A program made the translations under genes and the position numbers. A stretch of 64,000 nucleotides of DNA, taken from the NCBI RefSeq assembly GCF_036346855.1, contig NZ_CP107841.1:10296001-10360000 (forward strand), read 5' to 3'. This DNA is from Streptomyces europaeiscabiei (GTDB lineage: Bacteria > Actinomycetota > Actinomycetes > Streptomycetales > Streptomycetaceae). This document shows positions 42,158-49,998 of this stretch, one piece after another. Under the pieces are notes generated by a model. That model had not been told where the DNA came from, did no database searches, and worked only from the letters and a program-made list of their open reading frames with translations. The stretch's first letter is position 1, and the number at the start of each line of letters is the position of its first letter.

Positions 42158-44962
42158 TCAGTCCGCCGTGCTGCTCAGCAGGGTCTCCAGAGCGGCGGCG
42201 GCGTCGGCGCCGCCGTCCTCGAAAAGGACCCTGTTGAGCAGCGTGGGCAGTCGGCCCGCCGGCAGGTCCAGGAAGGGCCCCAGCTGCCGGGCCAGTTGTG
42301 CCGAGTCCCCGTTCAGCCCCTGCCGGGTCAGGGCACCGACCGTGTGTGCCCACAGGCCGGGCTCGTCCATCAGGTCCCGCACGGTGACCACCTCGGACGG
42401 TGCCGGGGCGGGGCAGGGGTCGTCGACGCTCCACGTGTGCGTGCCGTGCGCCACGGTCACCGGAGGCTGCCCGGAACCGGGGAGGTGGACGGTGGCCCGT
42501 GTTCCCGCGGGCACGACCACCTTCAGGTCGAAGCGGCCGTCCTCGCGCTGCCAGCCCACGGACGCCTCGCCGTACGGGGTGAGGTGCACGGCCGTGGCGT
42601 GGGCGAGTGACCGGTGCGGCAGCGGGCGTACGAGGATTTCGCGGTAGCCGGGTGCGGCCGGGGCGAGTCCGGCGACGGTGCGGTGCATCCAGTCGGCGAC
42701 GGCTCCGAGGGCGTAGTGGTTGAAGGAGGTCATCTGACCGGGGTTGACCGTGCCGTCGGGCAGCAGGCTGTCCCAGCGTTCCCAGACCGTGGTGGCGCCC
42801 ATCGTCACGGGATACAGCCAGGACGGGCACCCCTTCTCCAGCAGCAGCCGGTGGGCGAGTTCCGGGTGCCCGGCCAAGGTGAGGGCGTCGGTCATCAGCG
42901 GGGTGCCGACGAATCCGGTGGCGATGCGGAAGCCGTTGGTGCGGACGAGGTCGGCGAGCCGGTCCCCGGCCACCGCGCGATGGCGCGGGGAGGCCAGCAG
43001 GTTCCACTGCAGGGCCATGGCGTACGCGGTCGGCGAGTCGCCCAGCACCCGGCCCGCCGGGGTGACGTAGGCGCGGGCGAACGCCTGGCGGGTCCGGTCG
43101 GCGAGTGCGGAGTAGTGGGCGGCGTCCGCGGAGCGGCCCAGTACCTCCGCGGTGTGGGCGACGACGTCGGCGCACCGGACCAGACAGGCGGTGGCGACGA
43201 CATCGGTGGGAGTGCGGGCGGCGAACGGGTCGTCCGGCGGCGCGGTGGGGTCGAGCCAGTCGCCGAACTGGAAGCCGCCCGCCCACACTCCGTCGGTCGT
43301 GAGGGAGGCGGCCTTGTCGACCCATGCGCGGGCGCTGGTGAACTGCCGCCGGAGGACACCGAGGTCGCCGTAGCGTTCGTACAGCACCCAGGGCACCACC
43401 GGGGCGGCGTCACCCCAGGCCGCCGCGGTCGGGGCCGCGTCGTCCAGGACGTCGGGGATCACCCAGGGGACGGCGCCGTCGGGGTGCTGGTCGGCGGCGA
43501 GGTCGGCGAGCCAGGAGGACAGGAAGCCCGCCGCGTCGAAGAGGAAGGTGGCGGTGGGGGAGAAGACCTGGATGTCGCCGGTCCAGCCGAGCCGTTCGTC
43601 GCGCTGCGGGCAGTCCGTGGGTATGTCGAGGAAGTTGCCGCGTGTGCCCCGGACGACGTTCTCGTGGAACTGCTCCAGGTCCGGGTCGGAGCAGGAGAAC
43701 CAGCCCGTGCGGCGCAGGTCGCTGCTGACGACGACGGCGTGCACATCATCGGCCGCCAGGTCCGGTACGCCGGTGACCTCGGCGTACCGGAAACCGTGGA
43801 ACGTGAGCGAGGGTTCGAGGACGGTCTCCTCGGCGTCGGCCAGGAGGTAGCTGTCGATGGCGTCGGCCGTCCTCAGTGGCCTGGTGCACAGCTCCTCGTC
43901 CTCCAGGACCTCGGAGTGCCGGACGACGACCTCGGCGCCGGCCGTGGTGTCACGCACGCGCAGCCGGACCCAGCCGACGATGTTCTGGCCGAAGTCGACG
44001 AGCGTACGGCCGGACGGCGACTGCCAGACCTTCGACGCGGGCAGCACCTCGGTGACGCGTACTGGTGGCCCCTCCGGGGCGACCAGTCGCGCCAGGTCCG
44101 CCTCCTGCCCGGACAGCACCTCCACCGGACCGTCGGCCTCGCCCGGGGTGAACCGCAGATCGGTGCGCTGCCCCTTGTAGAGGTCGTCCGCGAGGATCCC
44201 GGAATCGCGGGCCCGCCACTGCTCGTCGGTGCCGAAGACCTCCACCGAACCGTCGGCGTAGCGGACCTCCAGCTGGGCCAGCAGGGCCAGCCGGTCGCCG
44301 TACAGGGCACGGGCGCCCCACCAGCCGAGGCGGCCGCGGTACCAGCCGTTGCCGAGCACGGCCGAGAGGGTGTTCTCGCCCTTCTTCAGCAGGGTGGTGA
44401 CGTCATGGGTCTGGTACCGGAGTCGGTGGCGGTAGCTGGTCCAGCCGGGGGCGAGGATCTCGTCACCGACCCGGGTGCCGTTGAGGGACGCGGTGTAGAC
44501 ACCGTGAGCGGTGGCGTAGAGGCGGGCCGAGACCACGTCCTCCCGCAACACGACCGTCCGTACGAGCTCGGGGGCGGGCGCGTCCAGGGCGCCGTGGCGG
44601 TGGGGGGTGATGAAGCGGGCGGTCCAGTCGTCGGGGCGCAGCAGTCCTGTCTCCACGGTGACCGGCGCGCTCCAGTCGCTCCAGCGCGTTCCGCAGGCCA
44701 CCCGGATCCGCACGCTCGCCCCGCTGCGCGAGGCCAGGGGTGCGAAGGGCCACGGCACCAGCACCTGCTCGGCGCAATCGACATGTGCCGTCGTACCGCC
44801 GTCCAGTTCTACCTCGTACGCCGTCTGCCGCCAGGCGGGGTCGTCGGTGCGGACCTGCCACGACAGGCGGGGTTCGGACGTGCCGACGCCGAGCGCGTCC
44901 TGTCGATGCTCGAACCGGACGGAGACCAGTGTGGTGTCGGGTTCGGGACGCTCAAGGCCCAT
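42158..44962 (-). CDS. Cytoplasmic alpha-L-rhamnosidase (GH78)
   Basis: GH78 enzyme of 934 residues without a signal peptide, so it should act on imported rhamnosides. Order: Fn3-like start (VRFEHRQDALGVGTSEPRLSW), N-terminal sandwich (ARLYATAHGVYTASLNGTRVG, LAPGWTSYRHRLRYQTHDVT), then the catalytic core FLDIPTDCPQRDERLGWTGD and TTVWERWDSLLPDGTV, SFNHYALGAVADWM. A C-terminal extra of about 75 residues (SEVVTVRDLMDEPGLWAHTV onward) is helical and not typical of the core family. ATG 44962 is preferred over GTG 45001, because the latter would start inside an operator and lacks conservation. It is the first of two GH78 genes in a row, and its promoter has two LacI-type palindromes. Confidence 0.93.
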   Translation of the reverse strand: MGLERPEPDTTLVSVRFEHRQDALGVGTSEPRLSWQVRTDDPAWRQTAYEVELDGGTTAHVDCAEQVLVPWPFAPLASRSGASVRIRVACGTRWSDWSAPVTVETGLLRPDDWTARFITPHRHGALDAPAPELVRTVVLREDVVSARLYATAHGVYTASLNGTRVGDEILAPGWTSYRHRLRYQTHDVTTLLKKGENTLSAVLGNGWYRGRLGWWGARALYGDRLALLAQLEVRYADGSVEVFGTDEQWRARDSGILADDLYKGQRTDLRFTPGEADGPVEVLSGQEADLARLVAPEGPPVRVTEVLPASKVWQSPSGRTLVDFGQNIVGWVRLRVRDTTAGAEVVVRHSEVLEDEELCTRPLRTADAIDSYLLADAEETVLEPSLTFHGFRYAEVTGVPDLAADDVHAVVVSSDLRRTGWFSCSDPDLEQFHENVVRGTRGNFLDIPTDCPQRDERLGWTGDIQVFSPTATFLFDAAGFLSSWLADLAADQHPDGAVPWVIPDVLDDAAPTAAAWGDAAPVVPWVLYERYGDLGVLRRQFTSARAWVDKAASLTTDGVWAGGFQFGDWLDPTAPPDDPFAARTPTDVVATACLVRCADVVAHTAEVLGRSADAAHYSALADRTRQAFARAYVTPAGRVLGDSPTAYAMALQWNLLASPRHRAVAGDRLADLVRTNGFRIATGFVGTPLMTDALTLAGHPELAHRLLLEKGCPSWLYPVTMGATTVWERWDSLLPDGTVNPGQMTSFNHYALGAVADWMHRTVAGLAPAAPGYREILVRPLPHRSLAHATAVHLTPYGEASVGWQREDGRFDLKVVVPAGTRATVHLPGSGQPPVTVAHGTHTWSVDDPCPAPAPSEVVTVRDLMDEPGLWAHTVGALTRQGLNGDSAQLARQLGPFLDLPAGRLPTLLNRVLFEDGGADAAAALETLLSSTAD

Positions 44963-44988
44963 GCCGGCCGCCTCGCTTCTCTGTCGTG

Positions 44989-45000
44989 TGCAACGTTCCA
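44989..45000. promoter_or_regulatory. LacI-type operator 1 before the cytoplasmic rhamnosidase
   Basis: TGCAACGTTCCA, dyad-symmetric around CG. Its reverse complement matches 46310-46321 at 11 of 12 positions. Confidence 0.6.
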
Positions 45001-45004
45001 CGCC

Positions 45005-45016
45005 TAAAACGACTCA
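45005..45016. promoter_or_regulatory. LacI-type operator 2 before the cytoplasmic rhamnosidase
   Basis: TAAAACGACTCA (reverse TGAGTCGTTTTA) matches TGAATCGTTTCA at 42092 at 10 of 12 positions; 16 bp from operator 1, so both lie on nearly the same face of the helix. Confidence 0.55.
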
Positions 45017-45145
45017 ACCCTGAGGCGGAGATGTCCGGCGCGTCAAGAGGAGAAGCTGAGGAAGTTTGCGGCGTCCCTCGCACGGGTTCGACGCTCGCCC
45101 GCTCAGGACACGGGTCGAACGCTCTGCGGCGAGGGAGCCGGTCGA

Positions 45146-46189
45146 TCAGGCGCCGGGCGGCGGTGCGGTGGTGCCGCGTGCCACGAGGTGGGGCGTCGAG
45201 GCCATGACGACGGCGCGGTCGCGCCGCTTCTCGATCCGCTCCAGCAGCAGTCGGGCCGCGGTCTCGCCCATCATGGCGCCCGCCTGGTCGACGCTGGTCA
45301 GGTTCACCGGCGCGAGGGCCGCGACCGAGGTGTTGTTGTAGCCGGCGAGCGAGAGGTCGTCGGGGATGCGCAGGCCGAGCTCGGCGGCGGCCCGGAAGAC
45401 GCCGGTCGCGGCGACGTCCGCGCCCGCGAAGATCGCGGTGGGCGGGCGGGTGGAGGTGAGCAGCTCCATGGCGCCCCGGTAGCCGCCCTCGTCCGAATAC
45501 CCGGAGTGCACGACCCGGGCCAGGTCGGCCAGGTCGTGCCGGGCCATCGCCGCACGGTAGGCGGCCCGGACGTGGTGCTCGGGCCGCTGTTCCCACTGGG
45601 TGCCGCGCACCGTCGGATGCGACAGATGGGCTATGTCCCGGTGCCCGAGGGCGATCAGGTGGTCGACGACCAGGTCGACGCCGGCCCCGTCCTGGTTGAC
45701 CACGCAGTCGTACGCCGGGGAGGGATCGTGGTGGCCGATCACCACCGTCGGCACCTCGGCCGCGAGGCGGACCACTTCCGTGCGGGGGACGGTGGGCGCG
45801 ATCAGGATCAGACCGTCCATCTGGCGGTCCGCCATGGCGTGGATCAGCTTGGTCTGCTCCTCCATCTCGGAGGAGCCGCTGGAGCCGAGGAACAGTGCGT
45901 ACTCGGTGCCTCGCAGGGCTGTGTTCACGCCGTCCAGGAGGTCTGCGTAGAAGGCGTTGCGGATGCTCGCGAGGAGAACGCCGATCGTGTAGGTGCGGCC
46001 CCTCATGCCGCGGGCGGCGGCGTGCGGACGGTAGCCCAGCTCGGCCATGGCCGCCTGCACCCGCTCACGCATCGCCGGACTCACCCCGTAGGCGTTGCGC
46101 AGCACCTTCGACACCGCCGAGGTGGACACCCCCGCGCTGCGCGCGACGTCGGTGATGGTGGCTCTCTTCGAACTGCTTGCCGGTCGCAC
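45146..46189 (-). CDS. LacI-family transcriptional repressor of the rhamnoside locus
   Basis: Regulator of 347 residues. N-terminal helix-turn-helix ATITDVARSAGVSTSAVSKVLRNAYGVSP with the hinge ELGYRPHAAARGMRG. The periplasmic-binding-like effector domain follows (TYTIGVLLASIRNAFYADLL, GLILIAPTVPRTEVV, HLSHPTVRGTQWEQRPEHHVRAAY, TAIFAGADVAATGVFRAAAELGLRIPDDLSLAGYNN). The start is GTG 46189. The gene lies between the rhamnosidase genes and the divergent ABC operon. Six CG-centred palindromes in the three promoter regions, including two upstream of its own start, indicate repression of the locus and autoregulation. The inducer is probably a rhamnoside or rhamnose; that is inferred from its targets. 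Confidence 0.93.
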   Translation of the reverse strand: MRPASSSKRATITDVARSAGVSTSAVSKVLRNAYGVSPAMRERVQAAMAELGYRPHAAARGMRGRTYTIGVLLASIRNAFYADLLDGVNTALRGTEYALFLGSSGSSEMEEQTKLIHAMADRQMDGLILIAPTVPRTEVVRLAAEVPTVVIGHHDPSPAYDCVVNQDGAGVDLVVDHLIALGHRDIAHLSHPTVRGTQWEQRPEHHVRAAYRAAMARHDLADLARVVHSGYSDEGGYRGAMELLTSTRPPTAIFAGADVAATGVFRAAAELGLRIPDDLSLAGYNNTSVAALAPVNLTSVDQAGAMMGETAARLLLERIEKRRDRAVVMASTPHLVARGTTAPPPGA

Positions 46190-46241
46190 TGGTGCGTACC
46201 TCCGTTGTCATGCACCGCCTCGCCCCGCCCGTCGGTGTTTC

Positions 46242-46253
46242 CGGAACGTTACT
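46242..46253. promoter_or_regulatory. LacI-like site upstream of the lacI-type gene (weaker)
   Basis: CGGAACGTTACT shares the core GGAACGTTAC with the better palindrome at 46310. Confidence 0.4.
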
Positions 46254-46303
46254 CGCGGATGACTTGACGGCTCCGGCCTGTTCGCTTCAACCTTTGGGGC
46301 ACC

Positions 46304-46327
46304 CCTTCGTGGAACGTTACACGAAGG
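46304..46327. promoter_or_regulatory. 24-bp near-perfect palindrome in the regulator/ABC intergenic region
   Basis: CCTTCGTG (46304-46311) and CACGAAGG (46320-46327) are exact inverse repeats, and the centre TGGAACGTTACA (46310-46321) is a LacI-type core. Only one base pair breaks the symmetry of the 24-mer. Confidence 0.65.
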
Positions 46328-46561
46328 CAGTTCGTAAGACAGGGCCCACGACGGGCGGCTGCACCACGGCCGGGCCGCTCAGGGTGTCAGAAGTGGCAGA
46401 TGGAGACCAGAGGGCCCAGAAGCCCTCTGTCGCATCGTTACCGGCCCACTTCCTTGCCTCGAAAAGTCGTCCGCCGGAGGGTTGGTCCGTCCAGTGCTCG
46501 CGTCCGCCGCAGGGTACGCAGTCTCTCGCGCCGCTGCCTTGAGGCGTCACCCCCAAGCCAT

Positions 46562-46573
46562 TGAAACGATCCA
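46562..46573. promoter_or_regulatory. LacI-type operator before the sugar ABC operon
   Basis: TGAAACGATCCA, 25 bp before ATG 46599; complement of the arrangement at 42092 with 11 of 12 positions shared. Confidence 0.6.
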
Positions 46574-46598
46574 TCCCCGTTTGAACGAAGGAACATCC

Positions 46599-47924
46599 AT
46601 GAGGTCAACCACTCGCGCCAAGAGAAGGACGGCCGTCGCCGCAGCCGCCGTTCTGCCGCTCCTGCTCAGCGCGTGCAGCGCGGGCTCTCTCGGCTCGTCC
46701 GGCGGGGACGACAGCGCGACGACGATCAAGCTGCTCGTCGACAACGCGCCCGACAACCTTGCGGCCGCCAAGCAACTGGCCAAGGACTTCCAGGCCAAGA
46801 ACCCGAAGATCAGGGTCAGTGTGGAGACGCGCCCCGGCGGAGCCGACGGCGACAACCTCATCAAGACGCGGCTGCAGACCGACAGCATGGCCGAAGTCTT
46901 CTCGTACAACACCGGTTCGCTGTTCCAGCAGATCGACCCGGCGAAGACCCTCACGCCGATCACCCAGGACTCGTACGTCAAGAGCCTCGACAAGTCCTTC
47001 GTCCCCCAGGTCACGGTCGGTGACGAGACCTACGGCGTGCCCTTCGGTTCGGCTCTGGGCGGCGGTGTCCTCTACAACAAGAAGGTCTACGCCAAGCTCG
47101 GTCTGACGGTGCCGAAGACCTGGGCCGACTTCATCGCCAACAGCAAGAAGATCAAGGCCGCCGGCATCGCCCCGGTCATCCAGACCTACCAGGACACCTG
47201 GACCTCCCAGCTCCTCGTCCTGGGCGACTTCCACAACGTGTCCGCCGAGGAACCGGACTTCGCGCAGGAGTTCACCGGCAACAAGGCGAAGTTCGCCACG
47301 GACGAGAACGCCGTCAAGGGCTTCGAGCACCTGCAGCAGATCCACGACCTGAAGCTGCAGAACTCCGACTACGCGTCGGCCACGCTCGTCAAGGGCCTGG
47401 AGATGCTGGCCACCGGCAAGGGCGCCCAGTACCCGATGCTCTCCACCGTCATCGGCGCGATCAGGACGAGCAACCCCGATGAGCTCGACGACGTCGGCTT
47501 CTTCGCCCTGCCCGGGGACGAGGCCTCCGCCAACGGCATGACGGCGTGGTTCCCGAACGCCTTCTACGTCCCGAAGAGCACCACCGGTGACAAGCTCGCC
47601 GCGGTCAAGAAGTTCCTCGCGTTCACCGCGAGCCCGGCCGGTTGCACCTCCCAGGCGGAGGCGTCGACGCCCACCGGCCCGTACCTGGTCGAGGGCTGCA
47701 CCCTGCCGTCGGACGTTCCCAACATCACCAAGGACGTCGCGGCGTACTTCACCGACGACGCACAGAGCCCGGCGCTGGAGTTCCTGTCCCCGGTGAAGGG
47801 CCCGAGCCTCGAACAGATCTGTGTCCAGGTCGGCTCCGGCATCACCGGGGCCAAGGCCGGCGCGGCCCTGTACGACAAGGACGTCAAGAAGCAGGCTCAG
47901 CAGCTCGGCCTGTCGGGCTGGTAG
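46599..47924 (+). CDS. Sugar ABC transporter substrate-binding lipoprotein
   Basis: Lipoprotein of 441 residues. Lipobox LLLSAC with lipidated Cys near residue 27. Family-1 solute-binding features: TTIKLLVDNAPDNLAAAKQL, SYNTGSLFQQIDPAKTLTPI, LYNKKVYAKLGLTVPKTWADF and a late region TPTGPYLVEGCTLPSDVPN. It binds an oligosaccharide or rhamnoside outside the cell for the two permeases that follow. ATG 46599 has a GAAGGAA site. The promoter has the operator at 46562. No ATPase gene is present; as in other Streptomyces sugar importers a shared MsiK-type ATPase is likely used. Confidence 0.94.
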   Translation: MRSTTRAKRRTAVAAAAVLPLLLSACSAGSLGSSGGDDSATTIKLLVDNAPDNLAAAKQLAKDFQAKNPKIRVSVETRPGGADGDNLIKTRLQTDSMAEVFSYNTGSLFQQIDPAKTLTPITQDSYVKSLDKSFVPQVTVGDETYGVPFGSALGGGVLYNKKVYAKLGLTVPKTWADFIANSKKIKAAGIAPVIQTYQDTWTSQLLVLGDFHNVSAEEPDFAQEFTGNKAKFATDENAVKGFEHLQQIHDLKLQNSDYASATLVKGLEMLATGKGAQYPMLSTVIGAIRTSNPDELDDVGFFALPGDEASANGMTAWFPNAFYVPKSTTGDKLAAVKKFLAFTASPAGCTSQAEASTPTGPYLVEGCTLPSDVPNITKDVAAYFTDDAQSPALEFLSPVKGPSLEQICVQVGSGITGAKAGAALYDKDVKKQAQQLGLSGW

Positions 47925-47940
47925 GAACGCACGTCAGTGT

Positions 47941-47970
47941 CTCCCCGCCTCCGAAAAGGGGTGCGGGGAG
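47941..47970 (+). terminator. Intercistronic hairpin after the binding-protein gene
   Basis: CTCCCCGC (47941-47948) and GCGGGGAG (47963-47970) form an 8-bp stem. Such partial terminators keep binding-protein mRNA more abundant than permease mRNA in sugar importers. Confidence 0.65.
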
Positions 47971-47991
47971 GCGCCCGAGAGAGGTCGACCG

Positions 47992-48924
47992 ATGACCACA
48001 GTTGTACCGACCGGGCCACCGACGGCCGAGAAGCCGAAAGTGGCGGCCAGAACGCGTCGGTCCGCCAAGACGCACAGCGCCTATCCCACCTGGTTCTACC
48101 TGCCGGCCGCAGTGATCTACGGGGTGCTGTTCCTCGTCCCGACGTTCGCGTCGTTCTACTTCAGCCTGACCCGGTGGACCATCTTCAAGTCGACCTTCAT
48201 CGGCCTGGACAACTTCACCGAGTTCTTCCAGGAACCCGCCCTCGTCAAGGGCTTCGTCAACACGTTCCTCTACGCGGTCGTCACCTCTGGCCTCAAGGTG
48301 GTCCTCGGCCTCCTCCTGGGAATCCTGCTGACCAGCCAGATCCGCGCCCGTGGCTATCTGCGCTCGGTGGTGTTCTTCCCCGTCCTGGTCAGCACCGTCG
48401 GCATCGGCATCACCTTCACCGCTTTCATGGACCCCTCCACCGGAGCGATCAACAGGGCGCTGGCGGTCGTCGGCATCGACGGTCCTGGCTGGCTGACGGA
48501 CCCGTCGCTGGCGTTGTTCTCGGTGGCCCTCGTCGACGTCTGGAAGGGCGTCGGGCTGGCGACCGTCATCTACATCGCCGGCATCGTGTCCATCCCTCAG
48601 GACTACTACGAGGCGGCGAGGATCGACGGCGCGGGCCCGTGGCAACAGTTCCGCAACGTCATCCTGCCGCTGAGCTGGCCGGCGACCTCGACCGTCATCA
48701 TCCTGTCGCTCATCGGCGGCCTGCGGTCCTTCGACCTCATCTGGGCGATGACACGCGGAGGACCGGGCTTCAGCTCCGACGTGGTGGCCTCCGTCATCTA
48801 CAAGCAGTACCAGGCGGGTTTCTACGGCCTGTCGACCGCCGGAAACGTCATCCTCTTCCTGGTCGTGACGGCGGTCATCGTCCCGTTGTCCCGCTTCCTG
48901 GCGAGCAAGGAGGTGGAGCGGTGA
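47992..48924 (+). CDS. Sugar ABC transporter permease (MalF-like)
   Basis: Inner-membrane permease of 310 residues with six helices. It begins with a charged cytoplasmic tail, then AAVIYGVLFLVPTFASFYFS. The EAA loop reads YYEAARIDGAGPWQQFRNVILPLSW, the ATPase contact. ATG 47992 follows GAGAGG. It ends in a GTGA overlap with the next permease. Confidence 0.94.
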   Translation: MTTVVPTGPPTAEKPKVAARTRRSAKTHSAYPTWFYLPAAVIYGVLFLVPTFASFYFSLTRWTIFKSTFIGLDNFTEFFQEPALVKGFVNTFLYAVVTSGLKVVLGLLLGILLTSQIRARGYLRSVVFFPVLVSTVGIGITFTAFMDPSTGAINRALAVVGIDGPGWLTDPSLALFSVALVDVWKGVGLATVIYIAGIVSIPQDYYEAARIDGAGPWQQFRNVILPLSWPATSTVIILSLIGGLRSFDLIWAMTRGGPGFSSDVVASVIYKQYQAGFYGLSTAGNVILFLVVTAVIVPLSRFLASKEVER

Positions 48925-49748
48925 GGAATCCCGCCCGTACCTGGCTCGGCGTCGTGTCGGTCGCCGTCAGCGTCGTCGTCTTCGTCGTCCCGTTCGCGTT
49001 CATCGTGCTGACGGCCGTGAAGGACCCGCAGCAGGCCTCCCAGCTCGACTTCTCCTGGCCGCACCACTTCCAGCTGGTGGACAACTTCGTCGAGGTCGTC
49101 CAGGCGCGGGACTACATCCTCGTCATCGCGTTCATCAACAGCGTGATCCTGACCGTCGCCAGCGTGACGGCGATGGTCGTCCTCGGGGCGATGGTCGCGT
49201 TCGTACTGCAGCGGCGGGTCACCCGCTGGACGGGACTCATCAACTTCCTCGTCCTGTCCGGGCTGATCATCCCCCCGGCCGTGGTGCCGACGATCTGGGT
49301 CCTGCAGAAGGCCGGCCTGTTCGGCACCCTCCCCGGACTGATCCTCGTGGAGATCGCGTTCGGTCTGTCCTTCTCCATCCTGCTCTTCCGCGCCTTCATC
49401 GCCACCATCCCGCGCGAACTCGACGAGGCCGCCATCATCGACGGCGCGTCACCGCTGCGGCTGTTCTTCCAGGTCATCCTCCCGGTGCTGCGGTCGGTGA
49501 TCGTGACGGTCATCGTCGTGCAGTCGGTCGCCGTCTTCAACGACTTCACCAACCCGCTGTACTTCCTGCCCGGCGAACAGAACGCCACCGTCCAGCTGAC
49601 CCTGTTCAACTTCCAGAGCCAGTACAGCACCAGCTACAACCTGCTCTTCATGGACATCCTGCTCATCACGATCCCGCCGCTGATCATGTTCCTGTTCTTC
49701 AACCGGCAGATCGTGGCAGGCATGACCGCCGGAGCGGTCAAGGGTTAG
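48921..49748 (+). CDS. Sugar ABC transporter permease (MalG-like)
   Basis: Second permease, 275 residues, six helices. EAA loop ELDEAAIIDGASPLRLFFQVILPVL. GTG 48921 overlaps the previous stop, so the two subunits are made together. It is the last gene before a strong terminator. Confidence 0.94.
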   Translation: MRNPARTWLGVVSVAVSVVVFVVPFAFIVLTAVKDPQQASQLDFSWPHHFQLVDNFVEVVQARDYILVIAFINSVILTVASVTAMVVLGAMVAFVLQRRVTRWTGLINFLVLSGLIIPPAVVPTIWVLQKAGLFGTLPGLILVEIAFGLSFSILLFRAFIATIPRELDEAAIIDGASPLRLFFQVILPVLRSVIVTVIVVQSVAVFNDFTNPLYFLPGEQNATVQLTLFNFQSQYSTSYNLLFMDILLITIPPLIMFLFFNRQIVAGMTAGAVKG

Positions 49749-49871
49749 ACGACCCCGCCCCCGACCGCCATCGCCGTTCGGCAGCGGCCTCAAGCCGCGC
49801 CGAGGCGGACCGAAAGCCCGCACCCCACACGTCCTCCCGGCGCCGCGATCCAGCAGAACCGCTGGTCCGGC

Positions 49872-49915
49872 CCGTGTCCGCGCCCCATCACCTCCCCGAT
49901 GGGGCGCGGACACGG
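49872..49915 (+). terminator. Strong terminator after the sugar ABC operon
   Basis: CCGTGTCCGCGCCCCATC (49872-49889) and its perfect complement at 49898-49915; 18-bp stem with an 8-nt loop. Confidence 0.9.
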
Positions 49916-49998
49916 AGAACTCGGCGCAGCCCGGAACGGCCGACGCCCACTCGGGGGGTGAACTCCCGCCCCTCAACTGCGACACGAAGGAGTCTCGT

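Noticed and set aside
42614..45007. 797-codon open frame antisense to the cytoplasmic rhamnosidase
   Set aside because: Same kind of mirror frame; the minus strand has clear GH78 motifs.
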